Under the pieces are notes generated by a model, which was not told the DNA's origin, ran no database searches, and was given only the letters and a program-made list of their open reading frames with translations. The position numbers and the translations under genes were made by a program. A DNA stretch of 64,000 bases. Origin: Antrodiella citrinella. Lineage: Eukaryota; Basidiomycota; Agaricomycetes; Polyporales; Steccherinaceae. Below are positions 36,201-48,529 of this stretch, one piece after another. The stretch spans positions 186,001-250,000 of the forward strand of contig SGPM01000007.1 in assembly GCA_004802725.1 (NCBI GenBank). The letters are read 5' to 3'. The first letter of the stretch is position 1. Each line of letters opens with the position of its first letter.

Positions 36201-39200
36201 ACCTGTGGATGAAGCTACCGCAGAGATAGCTTCTACGCTGAGCAGCACATCAGCACCGCGGAATCTCACCGGAACTTCGACCTCTTCTGACGATTATTAC
36301 CAGACAGTGGCTATCAATGCATTGCTGGGTATCCTGAAGGATCAATCACTCAGCGGGCAACATCACAAAGTCATTGAAGCCATTATGTCCATTTTCAAGA
36401 CGCAGGGTCTGAAATGCGTGACGTTTTTGCCTCAGGCAAGACCTGTTTATCCGATCAAGGTGTTTTCGCGCTCATCCGAGTCCACTTAGATCATCCCCGC
36501 TTTTGCTGGCGTGGCGAAAAGCTCGTCCGCTCGTACTCAAGTGTTCCATTTAGAGCAGCTCGCCATTTTAATTGGCATTATTAAACAACATGTCCGCAAC
36601 CATATGCCCGACATCTTCAACTTGATCACGGAGTTGTGGGAAGTGACTTCATTGCAGCTGCCATTGGTGTCCCTCGTCGAAGCCTTGGGCAAAGCTCTCG
36701 ATTCGGAGTTCAAGCCATTTTTGCCCCACATCCTGCCCCTGGTATTAAAGGTCTTCGACGGGGAATTGAATGAGAAGAGCGCTGCTACTCAAATGAAGAT
36801 CTTCGACGCGTTCCTCACGTTCGGCGCAAACATTGAAGAATATTTGCAGCTTGTCATCCCCATCATTGTCAAGACGGCTGAACGTCCGGATGGCACCGTC
36901 GCGTTGCGCAAAAGGGCCATCTACACGATCGACGGCCTCTCGCGCAGAGTCAACTTCTCTGATCACGCCTCCCGCATCGTCCATCCGTTGGTACGAGTGC
37001 TGGGCCAGTCGCAAAACGAACTTCGCGCCGCGGTTATAGACACAGTCTGCTCTTTGCTCATACAACTTGGCTCCGACTTTGCAATCTTCATTCCGACAAT
37101 CGCTAAGGTTCGGCACTTTGTGTATTGGTTCAAAAGACGGCGCTGATTGTTCTTACCAGGTATTGCTGCACATTCGTTTCAATCCGCCGAAGTATGAGAG
37201 TCTCGTCTCAAAGCTCTTGAGCGGTGAACGTCTACCTCAGGATGCACCCGCATTTGAGACAATGTGCGTTCATATTGCTTGTTTATAGGCGGTTGTTCAC
37301 GCTATCCTTTCAGGTCTGGCGAAACAAAAACGGCGGAGTTTTCAGCTCCTGCGGAGGCGACAAAGATGGTCGTGAACCAGCAGCATCTGAAACAAGCTTG
37401 GGACGTATCGCTGATTTCCACAAAGGACGACTGGATTGACTGGATGCACAGACTGTCTGTCGAGCTCATGAAGGAATCGCCCTCCCATGCTCTCAGAGCT
37501 TGCATGAGCTTGGTGGATGTGTATCCTCCGCTTGCAAAGGAGCTTTTCAATGCAGCCTTCTTCTCATGTTGGGGTGACTTGTACGATCAATATCAGGTGT
37601 GTGTCAATGTTGTATACTTAACATTAATTAATTATCATTTTAGGAGGATCTTGTACGTTCTATCGAGTTCGCTATCACCTCGCCACTCGCACCTCCCGAT
37701 CTGGTCCATCGGCTACTGAACCTTGCCGAGTTCATGGAGCATGAAGAGAAAGCTCTGCCGATCGAGAACCGTACTCTGGGAGAATATGCTATGAAATTCC
37801 ACGCATACGCCAAAGCCCTCCACTATAAGGAGCTCGAATTTTTCACGGAAACATCGCCTACCATCATCGAGGCCCTCATCGGGATTAACTCCAAACTTCA
37901 GCAACACGATGCCGCCTGGGGGACGCTCCTCATCGCCCGCGAGCAGTATGATGTCAGTAAGCACGAAGAGTGGTACGAGCGACTGGGGAGGTGGCAAGAA
38001 GCGTTGGTCACGTATGAGAAGAGAGCCACCGAAGATCCGGATGCTCCGGATATCGCTATTGGCAGGATGAAGTGCTTGCACGCACTTGGCGAATGGGATC
38101 AACTCGCTGCTCAAGTGGAAGAGAACTGGGCAAATGCTAGCCACGAGGATCGTCGAGAAATTGCTCCCATGGCAGCTGCAGCCGCATGGTCATTGAACGA
38201 TTGGGATTCCATGGACGACTATATCGCTACTATGAAGCCGGATTCTGCGGATCGTCCGTTCTATCGCGCAATTCTATCTGTTCATCAGAACCAGTTCCCC
38301 AAGGCCATGACTCAAATCGCAAAGGCTCGTGATCTCCTAGACCCAGAGTTGACTTCGCTGGTAGGGGAAAGCTATGGCCGCTCTTACAAGTGAGTTCTTT
38401 CGTGGTGTGCGAATTGGTCTAAGCTGATATCATCACAAGCACCATGGTTCGCGCCCAGATGTTGTCTGAGTTGGAGGAGATCATCGCGTACAAGCAATTC
38501 GCTGACCAGCCAGAGCGTCAAGAGACTATGCGGAAGACATGGATGAAGAGGTATGTCGAAATATACTCAATACAGTAACGGTATGTCACTGAGTATCTGT
38601 TTGTAGACTGCAGGCTTGTCAACCTGACGTGGAGGTCTGGCAACGCATCCTTCAAGTCCGAGCACTTGTCCTCAATCCCGACGATGACCCTGTGATGTGG
38701 ATCAAGTTCGCCAATCTGTGTCGCAAGTCAGATCGTATGTTCTTGGCCGAGAAGACCATCAATTCCTTGTTTTCTCCAGACAGGGTGCGTATTTATTTGG
38801 AGCCGAGATGCTAGACTAACTTGTTCAATAGTTGCAGCAACAATATCGCGATCATACACACACGAAAGCGCCGCCCAATGTGGTCTATGCTCATCTGAAA
38901 TACATGTGGGCCGCTGGGACCAAGCGGGAGAGCCTGGAGTTCTTGCGTCAATTCACCGCATCGCTATCAAGCGATCTCGAGGCTGAAGCCAGTAACCAGC
39001 AGCCTGTCCTCAGACAAAAGATGGATGAGCTATCTCGTTTACTTGCACGATGCTTCTACAAACAAGGTGAATGGCAAATGGCGATGAAAGAGGATTGGGG
39101 CAGCGTAAGCAGTTTTACATATATTATTTGTTTTTCATCGTTGACCGTCTTCACAGCGGAATATCAAGGATATCCTGCACTCATACTTCCTTGCAACTCA

Positions 39201-41947
39201 CTACGACCCAGCTTGGTATAAGGCATGGCACACATGGGCGCTGGCCAACTTCGAAGTCGTCAGCTATACAGAAAGTCAGAGTGAAAATAGGATCCTCGAC
39301 CAACCTGGCAACGAATTGGTCGTTCATATTGTCCAATCAGTGGACGGTGAGTCCTTTTCAATTTGCATCGGTAGTACTGCTCGCTCACTTCTTGGTATAC
39401 AGGTTTCTTCCGGTCAATTGCACTCCGCAATGAGAACGCTCTGCAAGATACACTTCGGTTGCTCACACTCTGGTTCAAGTACGGTCACCATGATGACGTC
39501 AGCCATGCCATGTCCAAAGGTTTCTCGAGTGTTGAAGTCGATACCTGGCTAGAAGTGATCCCCCAGGTAAGTATCGTGAGGACAATCTAGACTGCTCTTA
39601 ATTCAATGTGTATCAGATCATCGCTCGTATTCAGACTCCCAGCGCCAACATTCGCCGCAACATCAACAACCTGCTGACTGACGTTGGGAAGCATCACCCG
39701 CAAGCCCTGATCTACGCTCTCACCGTGGCTTCCAAGTCTTCAAGTGCGACGCGAAAGAACGCTGCGTTGGCGATTATGGACCGTATGAGGGAGCACAGCG
39801 CAATCATCGTCGACCAAGCCCTACTTGTCAGCCACGAATTGATTCGTGTGGCGATCTTGTGGCACGAATTATGGCATGAGGGCCTGGAGGAAGCGTCGCG
39901 CCTTTACTTCACTGACAAGAACCCCGAGGGAATGATCGCGTTCCTTGAGCCACTGCATGACATGCTTGAAGCGGTCAGTCATGCTCCTGTCTTTGACACC
40001 GTTCAGGCACTGACAGTAATACAGGGTCCCAAAACTGCGCGAGAAACCTCATTCTCGCAGGTGTTCGGGCGGGATTTGCATGAAGCGCGAGAAGCATGTC
40101 GACGATACCAAGTATACGGCGAAAGGAGCGACCTCGACAAAGCTTGGGAGATCTACTACGGTGTAAGTGTCATCATGTCTGCGTCTGCCAACTCATATTC
40201 ATACCCCCCTGCAGGTATTCCGGAAGATCGAGAAGCAGCTGCCACAGCTCACCGTGCTGGACCTTCAGTACGTTTCTCCTGAGCTGCTCAAAGCGCACAA
40301 TCTGGAGCTGGCGGTCCCTGGTACGTCCTCACGCATTTATATATATTCAAAAGCCATGCTGATGAGGATGTAGGTACATACCAAAGCGGACGTCCTGTCG
40401 TCAAGATTTCTAGCTTTGCTACCAAGTTGACGGTCATTCCCTCCAAGCAACGACCACGGCGACTCGCATTGAAAGGAAGTGATGGAAAAGACTACCAGTA
40501 TGTCCTAAAGGGTGCGTATGTATTTTCCATATGCATGTGCCCTGAGCTGATTGACATCGCTTATACACAGGTCACGAAGATCTGCGTCAGGACGAGCGGG
40601 TCATGCAGCTCTTTACGCTTGTGAACAACCTGCTTTCAGTTGACACAGACTGTTTCAAACGACGACTGCATATCCAAAGATACCCCGTCATTCCTTTGGC
40701 TCCTAACGCTGGTCTCCTGGGTTGGGTCAAGGACAGCGAGACGTTGCACGTTCTTGTCCGCGATTACCGAGACTCGAGGAAGGTCTTGCTCAACATCGAG
40801 TACCGCTTGATGCTCCAAGTATGCACGTTCTTCCAACGTAGTGTACCCCTGCTGATTATTTTTATCTAGATGGCACCTGATTACGAGAACCTCATCTTGC
40901 TACAGAAGATCGAAGTATTCGAATACGCACTGGAGAATACGACCGGACAAGACCTCTACCGCGTCCTCTGGCTGAAGAGCATGAGCTCTGAGCATTGGCT
41001 GGAACGCCGCGCAACATACACCCGGTCCCTAGCCGTGAACAGCATGGTCGGGCATATCCTCGGACTGGGTGATCGTCATCCGTCGAATCTCATGCTTGGG
41101 ACGAAGACGGGTCAGGTCGTGCACATCGACTTTGGTGATTGCTTCGAGGTGGCAATGCATAGAGAAAAGTTCCCAGAGAAGATTCCGTTCCGGTTGACGC
41201 GTATGCTCACGCATGCTATGGAGGTACGTTGCGCTAGTCGTCATAGTGGTTCATAACGCTCATATAGTTTGGCAATAGGTTAGTGGGATTGAAGGCAGCT
41301 TCAGGAATACTTGCGAGATCAGCATGTCAGTGCTGCGAGATAACAAGGACTCTCTCATGGCTGTTCTGGAAGCCTTTGTATACGATCCGTTGATCAACTG
41401 GAGACTGATGCAGACAGACGTTGACACTCGTCGCACAGATGGTCAGTACAGTCTATCGACGAATATAGTTTCGGTCTGACATCCTTTACACAGGCGGCAC
41501 TCGTGATCGTACAGCTGAGCTTGCGCGTGCAGCTGCGTATCCTCAGGGACCTATACGCAAAATGAAGGCTGACGAGAACGATATCTTGAACGGTACGCTC
41601 CCCTGTCCCTGTATGATGGTAATATCTTACTCATTTCCTGTACAGAGGCGCAAGAAGTCAGAAACGAGCGTGCTCTTTCTGTATTCAACAGAGTGCAGCA
41701 CAAGCTCACCGGTAAGCAAGAAACATCGACATGTTGAGGTCTTGATTCTGACGAATCTTGTTTATCAGGTCGTGACTTCAATCCGGAACATGTATTGTCT
41801 GTCCAGGCCCAAGTCGATAAACTCATTCTGCAGGCTACGTCTATAGAGAATCTGTGTCAATGTTTCTCCGGATGGTACGTCAACGTCTTCCATACACAAC
41901 GGCGCCACCTCTGACCCTTCTTTGTTCTTAGGTGCGCCTTCTGGTAA
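33249..41947 (+). CDS. TOR1: TOR serine/threonine kinase (PIKK), target of rapamycin
   Basis: TOR is the catalytic subunit of TORC1/TORC2 and controls growth in response to nutrients. About thirty short introns interrupt a protein of roughly 2,300 residues. The start [20 protein letters not shown] at 33249 opens the N-terminal HEAT region ([57 protein letters not shown]). The FAT region covers about 37.4-39.8 kb. The FRB is [19 protein letters not shown] ... AWEIYYGVF; the Ser, Trp and Phe that contact FKBP-rapamycin are kept. The kinase has [17 protein letters not shown], the catalytic loop [12 protein letters not shown] and metal-binding IDFGDCFE. The FATC ends CFSGW|CAFW, split by a final intron at about 41876-41931. 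The gene looks intact. Only one TOR paralogue can be seen here. Confidence 0.97.
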
Positions 41948-41966
41948 TCCTTCCTTCCTTCCTTCC
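41948..41966 (+). repeat. TTCC microsatellite directly after the TOR stop codon
   Basis: About four and a half copies of TTCC begin at the base after TAA, in the presumed 3' UTR of TOR. Confidence 0.85.
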
Positions 41967-42411
41967 GGACTGTATTATTTTGCTTTGCATCCCATGTGGA
42001 ACCTGAACATTTGCTGTATTCATATGCTCGATCTCGCAACGTCGTATTGTACCTCTCTATGTCTCTTTGGATATCCTAGATACCTTCCTGTGATTTATTC
42101 TGTTTTGCTGTGATATGTTTCCTATGCATGTCGATTTATCGAGCCTGACGTCATACGTGTGTATTTCAATCCTAGGACTCCCGTTCTTGCTTGCACTCTT
42201 CCTCTTTCCTCTCTTCTACATCGTGTGATTGACTGCAGACTCAGAGGCCATTGCTTTCACTGGTAAATCACGGAAGAGATAAATCGAATTCTAGGCTGTG
42301 CCGTATAGCACCAAGTACAAAACCGCAGAGAATCTTCAAGACGCTCTTCTCTTCTCTTCACCTCCTTTCACCATCACCTCCTCTCAAATTCATTCCACGC
42401 GATATCATAAC

Positions 42412-44644
42412 ATGATAAGATTATTAGTAACAGACATACCCCTCGAAGTATGGCTCGACAACATCCTGCCCGTCCTCCCGCTCCACGACGTCCTCACCCT
42501 CGGATGCGCGAGTCGGTTCTTCTACCTCTTGACCTCGGACGAGTTCTTCTGGCACAGGAAACTCCAGCAGGACTTCAACTTCTCTGGGTCGGATACGGCC
42601 AGGGCGACGGGATGGAAGTTCATTTATAAGAGACTCCGGAACCCGGGGGTGTATGTTTGGGGGTAAGTCATTGTACATGCTCCACTCGCGCTTGGCTCAT
42701 TCGAACGGGCTTGGTTGTAGGGACGCGGGACATAATAGACTCGGCCTGCCTAATATCAAACCGCAAGGTGGAGGCCTGCCGACTCCGACTCGGCTGCGGA
42801 TTCCTGGTGTTCAAATCGTGAACATCGTCGCCGGCGGACATGTGAATGCTACTGTAATTCCGCATTTTGTGCTGTATATTGAATGCTATGATATAGGTCG
42901 TTCCATGCATTGGACGTGCATGGCAATGTCTTCGTATGGGGTGCGTTTTGACTGCAGGCTTCTTCTCATTTCGGAGCTGACTCCGCTTGTCCGCAGGTTG
43001 TCTGGATGGTACTGGGTTCGCGTTGAATGTCGATGGCTTCTCTCAAGGAGGCAAGCGGGCGGAGTCTCCCATGCGCCTGAAGCTTCCCGTCCCCATTCGC
43101 ACCCTCAGGTTAGCACCCCCGAATTGAACGTTCGTATATTATGGTCTAACATCCTCTGTAGCTGCGGAAGGCTGCACACGGCGTCACTAGATGCTCTGTC
43201 AAACATCTGGACCTTCATCAACTGGGGCCGACCCTTCCGCCTCACCTCTCCCCTCCTAGATAAATCCTCTCCGGAATCGACCCCAATCCAAGTAGAATCC
43301 GGATGGTCCTACACTGCCATACTGATGCAATCCGGTGACGTCATGGCGTATTGGCCATACGGGGAAGCGATGCAAGCGCAGATCGTGGAGAAGTTCAGAC
43401 ACCTGGAGGAAAACGAGCCAGCGTCGCGCGTGATTCCTTCGAGGAGCGAGCCGAATGTTATTCCGTGCTATGCTTGGGATTTGAGTATGGATCCGTTCCG
43501 CTTGCCTCCCATTCCCTATCGGTTGCCGGAGTTGAGTGCTACTGGTCTCAACGAAGAGGCGAATGCTAAGGAGACGAAGCTAGTTAAGATTGCTGGGCTG
43601 GACAATAATTTGATTGGTCTGACGAACAAGGGACATGTGCTGAAGTATAACAAGCTGGTAGGGGAAGCTACCTATCAGCGAGGCGAATGGGAATACGTGA
43701 GCATAATCCTTGCCATTGGTACTTCTGCTGATGATCCTCCTACCAGCTTCCAAATTTCAGCGAGTTGCAGAAGATCGCCGAGGACGTTGCATTCTCCCAA
43801 GATAGCGAGAACGCGCTTAAGCCGCCTCAGTCGTTGCAAATTACTCACGTCAGTGTATGTCGAGTATGTCATTGAGTCTAGTGCTGAATCCCTGTTACAC
43901 AGATATCCGCACACTTCAAGACATTCGTCGCCTACTCTGCTGGCCCTCAGTCCGTCGTCCTCATGGGCACCTTCGACACCGAGGAGATCGCCACGCCCTT
44001 CAACCAACCCCCGCTCAGACCTCTCGTCCACCGCAACCTCCAATACCAATCCGTCATCTCCGTCGTGCTGGGTGACTACCACTACGGCGCGCTCACAGCG
44101 ACAGGAAAACTTCTCACATGGGGCTCCTACTCCAAGGGTGCTTTGGGGCTCGGTAACCCCGCTGAGATCCCCATCGGGCAGCCGGGTGGGTTCTTGAATG
44201 AGCAACATAGGCTGGCGGCGATTTCTCGGCCGAACATGTTGTTGGCGACGCCCCCGGATGTGCAGGAGCCCACCGAAGTGAGGTTCGACCATGCGGATCG
44301 CAAGAGGGAGAAGTATTGTTTCGCGGCTACGGCTGCGGGGTGGCATATGGGTGCGTTGGTTATTGATGTGGATGTAAGTCTTTCTGTCAAGGCGTGCTTG
44401 GGCTTGGATGCTGATGATGTTATAGCCTGACCTGGCAGAAGACGATGACGACGACGAGAAAGACGCGGAGACCCAGCCTATGCCTGGTTCGTTCCCCACC
44501 GACCCTCCCCAGTCTCAGCATCCGCCCATACCCATTCTGCGGGGTGGGCTCGGAGGGTTATCGCACTTCCGAATTGGATATGCAGGGCGGGGCATGTATC
44601 GCGGACGAGGAGGGATTGGGAGAGGGGGAGACCCCGCGGCATGA
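42412..44644 (+). CDS. F-box protein with RCC1 repeats (Saf1-like), one frame conflict
   Basis: Probable substrate receptor of an SCF ubiquitin ligase. MIRLLVTDIPLEVWLDNILP followed by LHDVLTLGCASRFFYLLTSD is the F-box. RCC1-type blades follow: GVYVWG|DAGHNRLGLPNI, GVQIVNIVAGG, SFHALDVHGNVFVWG, CGRLHTASLDALSNIWTF, WSYTAILMQSGDV, GDYHYGALTATGKLLTWGSY. The last exon is acidic (PDLAEDDDDDEKD), Pro-rich, and ends in a GRGMYRGRGGIGRGG tail before the stop at 44642-44644. This architecture matches yeast Saf1, which targets Aah1 on entry into quiescence. Most introns fit well (42663-42720 and 44374-44425, for example). However, the intron at 42842-42896 leaves one surplus G, so the blade after VAGGH is out of frame unless splicing is unusual or a base is wrong. 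Confidence 0.8.
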
Positions 44645-44787
44645 GTACCAGAAGAGAGGTTGTGTGTATGATCTGAAGCATGTTCAACCGATGTATAAGT
44701 ATGCATTCTCTAGGACCACTATGTAAACATGTATACTTCGCAAAGAGGGAGTAAGAACCACTAAACATACGTGCCCGTATTTTCCGC

Positions 44788-45009
44788 CTAACTCGCTTTC
44801 CTATCCACCTCCCCCTTCTCCACCTCCCCCTTCACACCTTGCGCTTGTGGATGCATCCTCGCCTCCTTGACCTGCGCCAGCTCCCCTGCTCTGCGGATGT
44901 TCGACTCGGCGCGCACGGTCGAGATGGCGTACTTGACGTAGAAGGTCACGACGATGGCCATTGTGAACGCGGCTGCGGGGGTGACGAAGTGGCCTGGTGT
45001 GAATCCCAT
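44788..45009 (-). CDS. Small single-span membrane protein, function unknown
   Basis: A 73-residue frame starts with ATG at 45009: MGFTPGHFVTPAAAFTMAIV. One hydrophobic segment (AAAFTMAIVVTFYVKYAI, residues about 12-29) is followed by a charged Lys/Glu-rich tail (RRAGELAQVKEAR ... VDRKAS). The arrangement suggests a small organelle or ER membrane protein, but I do not recognise the family. It is convergent with the F-box/RCC1 gene, 143 bp apart. It could be a chance frame, although its composition is protein-like. Confidence 0.5.
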   Translation of the reverse strand: MGFTPGHFVTPAAAFTMAIVVTFYVKYAISTVRAESNIRRAGELAQVKEARMHPQAQGVKGEVEKGEVDRKAS

Positions 45010-45387
45010 GGTATAGAGTCAGAATGGGGAGGGTATATGGGATTGTTCGAGGTCGTTGCAAAGAAATTTAGAGAAGTAACTTCGCTAGCAAAGCTTGAGG
45101 ATCTGAGACCTAAAAACCCCAGTCCAGGCGAGACGGAGCGAGGCTCTGGCACTGATGTGTCAGTCAGCATGTCTGACACGATATATGTACTATATAGTAA
45201 GTCCTGGCAGGCAGTGGCAGCATGGTAGTGCAAAATTCAGCTTGAGTCCAAACATTGAAATCATTCTATAGAAGTGCATAGAGTAGTCAACACAGCTATC
45301 CAGTGGTTGATCAACTGAGACATTCTACACCGTATCAACACCTCCACAGATCTCCGCCCTAGGCGGGGGCCATGAACCACTGCTCTC

Positions 45388-47883
45388 TACCTCATCGGAT
45401 GCTCCTTCAAGAACTTCACAGTATGCCACAACTGCGTATCCCTATCCGTATCCTCAGCCAATCCCAACGGAGTCGTACCATCGAGATACACAAGCTTCGT
45501 CTTCGATGTGTTTTCGTACTTCGGCCACATGAATGCAGCGCCGCCAGATGCGGAAAGTGCCTGCTGCGATTCAGGGACGTTGACTGAAGGAGGGGCTGCA
45601 ATTGGACCGTTGGGGTCGAGGTGGTTGACGAAGTGGATGAAGTGGTCGGTCAGGTCGGAGGGGCCGAACATGTCGAAAAGGTCCGTGACGTGTGCCTGTG
45701 TGATTCGCGGATGTCAGAGATCTGTGTAGGAGTTAGTACAGAGTGCACATACGGAGCCCAGACCAGCGACGTCTTTCCTCCTCTGGGTGACTGCAAAGAA
45801 TCCAGTCAATACACGACTCGCAACTACCCGTACCCATCTGACGTACCATAGGTCCACACATCCTGTCTCCCAGCCGTAGCTTCCAAGAACACCTTCCGAG
45901 GAGTTTCAAACAAAATATCACCCATTAACGCAGCGATCCTCTTGAACTGAGGCGTCAAGTTGTTCGTGAATCCCGTGCGGAACGGCGAACCCTCCCTGGG
46001 ATCTTCTGGATACCCTGAAAGTAGTTCGTCGATCTCTTCGTGCGTTGCGTTCACGAAGAAGCGTGCGGAGAGGAAGGCGTGCAGTTCTTCCGAGGTGCTG
46101 TGAATATATTGTATATAAGGAATCAGCTATTTTGGATCTGTATTGGCGGCGGACGTACGTGATGTTCAGCGAGGCCAAGGCAAACATGGTGCCTTCGTCT
46201 TCGCAGGCCTAGAAACAATATGAGCAACCGTACTTTCGTCTCACATAAACGCCAGACTGACCCCAATCACCACAGGTACTTTAGCGATTGCTCCCTTCTC
46301 GGCCAGCTCGTGAAGTGGTCCTGTGAAGAAATCATCATCCTCACGAGGGAACCACGAAGTAGCGATCGACTGTATTCAACAGTCAGCTCAACATCTAACC
46401 CGTGACTTCGTGAACACATACCTGAACAAAGACAGGCGACTTATCTATCGCAGCCTTGAGTGTGTCAAACGGTATGTGACGCAGACATTGCAGCGTGTTG
46501 AAAGCACCAGAGCAACCAGCGTCGTTCACCAAATTGTCGTAGAACACCTGGGCTCCGTGCATGTCGCCAATAGGTATCAGCGACCCGGAGTGCATGAACG
46601 CGCCCCGGAATAGATCGTCGTGATTGCCACCGTTCCCGAGCATATGTGCGGCGACGGACATTGCGCCTGCGGATTGGCCCCAGCTACACAATATAGTTCA
46701 GATCACATCTTTCACAGAACTGCAAAATCAAGCCATGCGACTTACATTACCACCTTAGAAGCATCTCCTCCGAAAGAGTGGATATGCTTCTGGATCCATT
46801 GGAAAGCAAGCCGTTCTACGATCTCTAGTTAGCGGATTAGGATATGGGAAGCCATCGTGTCACGTACGATCTCTATATCCTAAGTTCCCTAGACCTGCAT
46901 CACGAGCTTCGTCGCCAGTAAGCCAACCCAATGCTTCGCGTGAATCAGTATCTACATCGATCTCATTCTCCTTTGGAGCACTACTCACCAGAGAGCCTGC
47001 AAGATATGCACTTGTCAATAGTATTGGAAGAGAGAAGGATAGTAAGGCATACCTGTAGTTTATGCTGACAACGATCATTGGTTCAGACAGCTGTACTGCT
47101 CTTTGGACAATTATACCACCATCAATCCTAGATAGAGTCAGTATCATATCGTTCATATAATGGAAAAGAAACTCACAGTGCACTACCTCCATCATGGAAT
47201 CCACCTGTTCATTTTATTCAATATCTGTCATACATCGCAATGTAAGACGCATCTCACCTCCATGAATCCACTAGAATGAACGAGGGCGTCAGCGTTCAGT
47301 CAAGTGAAGAAGAGATGTTACCTACAACAGCCACAGGTAGAGCAGACTCTGTATTAACACCTGGCGGCGTCCATATGTTCAAGCTAAGACCTAAAACACA
47401 ATCAGTTTTCGTCAAAACAACAACAACGCAAATCTTCATATGAACACATACAATCCTCAGACTGGGACGCAAACGGGTTGAACACAGTATTCACAATCCT
47501 GCTTCCTACATCCTCATCGATAGCGACCGGCAACGTCCCCATGGGGGCGATATAATGCTGGGGACACCAAGGTCCGAAGTCCAACGCAGTGTGGGTCCCT
47601 GTGTATCGCTCGATCGGTTGGGGTCGATGAAATCGGAGTTCGCCGACACTGCCGGAGAAGCCTCTAGTGGAGTGGCATGGATTGATGTAAAGAAATGAAC
47701 TTACGGAGGTTGGGCGTATGGTATTCCTAAGAACTTGTTGGTCAGGCCGTCTGCAGAACCGATAAAAGTAGCATCGTCTAGAAAGGCCGTGGGAGCTTGA
47801 GTGCCGCCGCTCGAGGCCCCTGCGGTAGCAGACAGAATAAGACAGTTGAGGAGCGGGACGAGTAGATGGACTGTTGAGAACAT
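45388..47883 (-). CDS. Secreted type-B carboxylesterase (carotenoid ester lipase-like), copy 1
   Basis: Alpha/beta-hydrolase that should cleave carboxylic esters outside the cell. Start ATG at 47883 gives a signal peptide (MFSTVHLLVPLLNCLILSAT). It continues with TFIGSADGLTNKFLGIPYAQ, PQSED-type C-L-S-L-N-I-W, WIHGG-GFHDGG (oxyanion loop), NYR-LSALGWLTG and GNLGYRD-QRLAFQWIQ. The nucleophile elbow is WGQSAGAMS, the acid lies in CEDEGTMFALASLNIT and the His in AHVTDLFDMFG, so the triad is complete. The elbow reads GQSAG instead of the common GESAG. More than a dozen introns are needed, with micro-exons of 13 nt (47258-47270) and 8 nt (46989-46996). Stop TAG is at 45388-45390. A decayed relative lies just upstream and an intact paralogue at 60.4 kb. 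The substrate call rests on remembered similarity to basidiomycete carotenoid ester lipases. Confidence 0.9.
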
Positions 47884-48529
47884 GTTTCGTTGAGAATCTA
47901 AAGAAAAGAGCAACAGATCCTATATACCTACAGCACGGGTCGGACACATACACATGTTAGGGGCGACGTCCTCTGTGTAGAAGAAATCCATCTTCGATCC
48001 GAGGCAACTTTCGATCCTGCCCGAAGTCATCAGCTAAACCTGCATCATGAGTGCCCTCCTCGTGACCTCACTGGGAACGCTGATGTGATACCTTCCAGTG
48101 CGATGGCTTCACGCCATCGCGGACTCGTTCCCCGTAGTGTCCAGTTATCTGCCCTCTTTATCACAAGATAGATTCTTGCTCGCCGCTAAGTACGCCGCTT
48201 TAACTCAAGTCTGGAAGACAGGAATTTGCGATAGAAGACATTCAGAGCGTTCATCTCTCCGTCTTGATCTGCAGTGATATGGTGAGATATACAGCAGCTG
48301 AAAAGCGTGGAGGCATATTCACCTCTGTACAAATGCGATCCAATAGCATTGTCCCCAACTCTGGTCGCGCGTCAGTGTCTTCTCCGGCCCCTCCGACACA
48401 CATGTCACTTGCTTCCCCCTCTCGACGACATCTTGCAGGAGACGGACGCACGATAGTTCGTCAACGTATACCGATGTGAGGCATCCGGCTAGGTGACGTC
48501 ACTGTCCGAATGGAGGACAACAGATGATC
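47884..48529. other. Promoter region of esterase copy 1, no gene seen
   Basis: About 650 bp upstream of the esterase start. The short open frames on both strands are not supported. Confidence 0.5.

Noticed and set aside
42653..44197. 514-codon uninterrupted plus-strand frame taken as one exon
   Set aside because: It is open only because several introns lack stops in that frame; RCC1 motifs are in frame only after removing introns.
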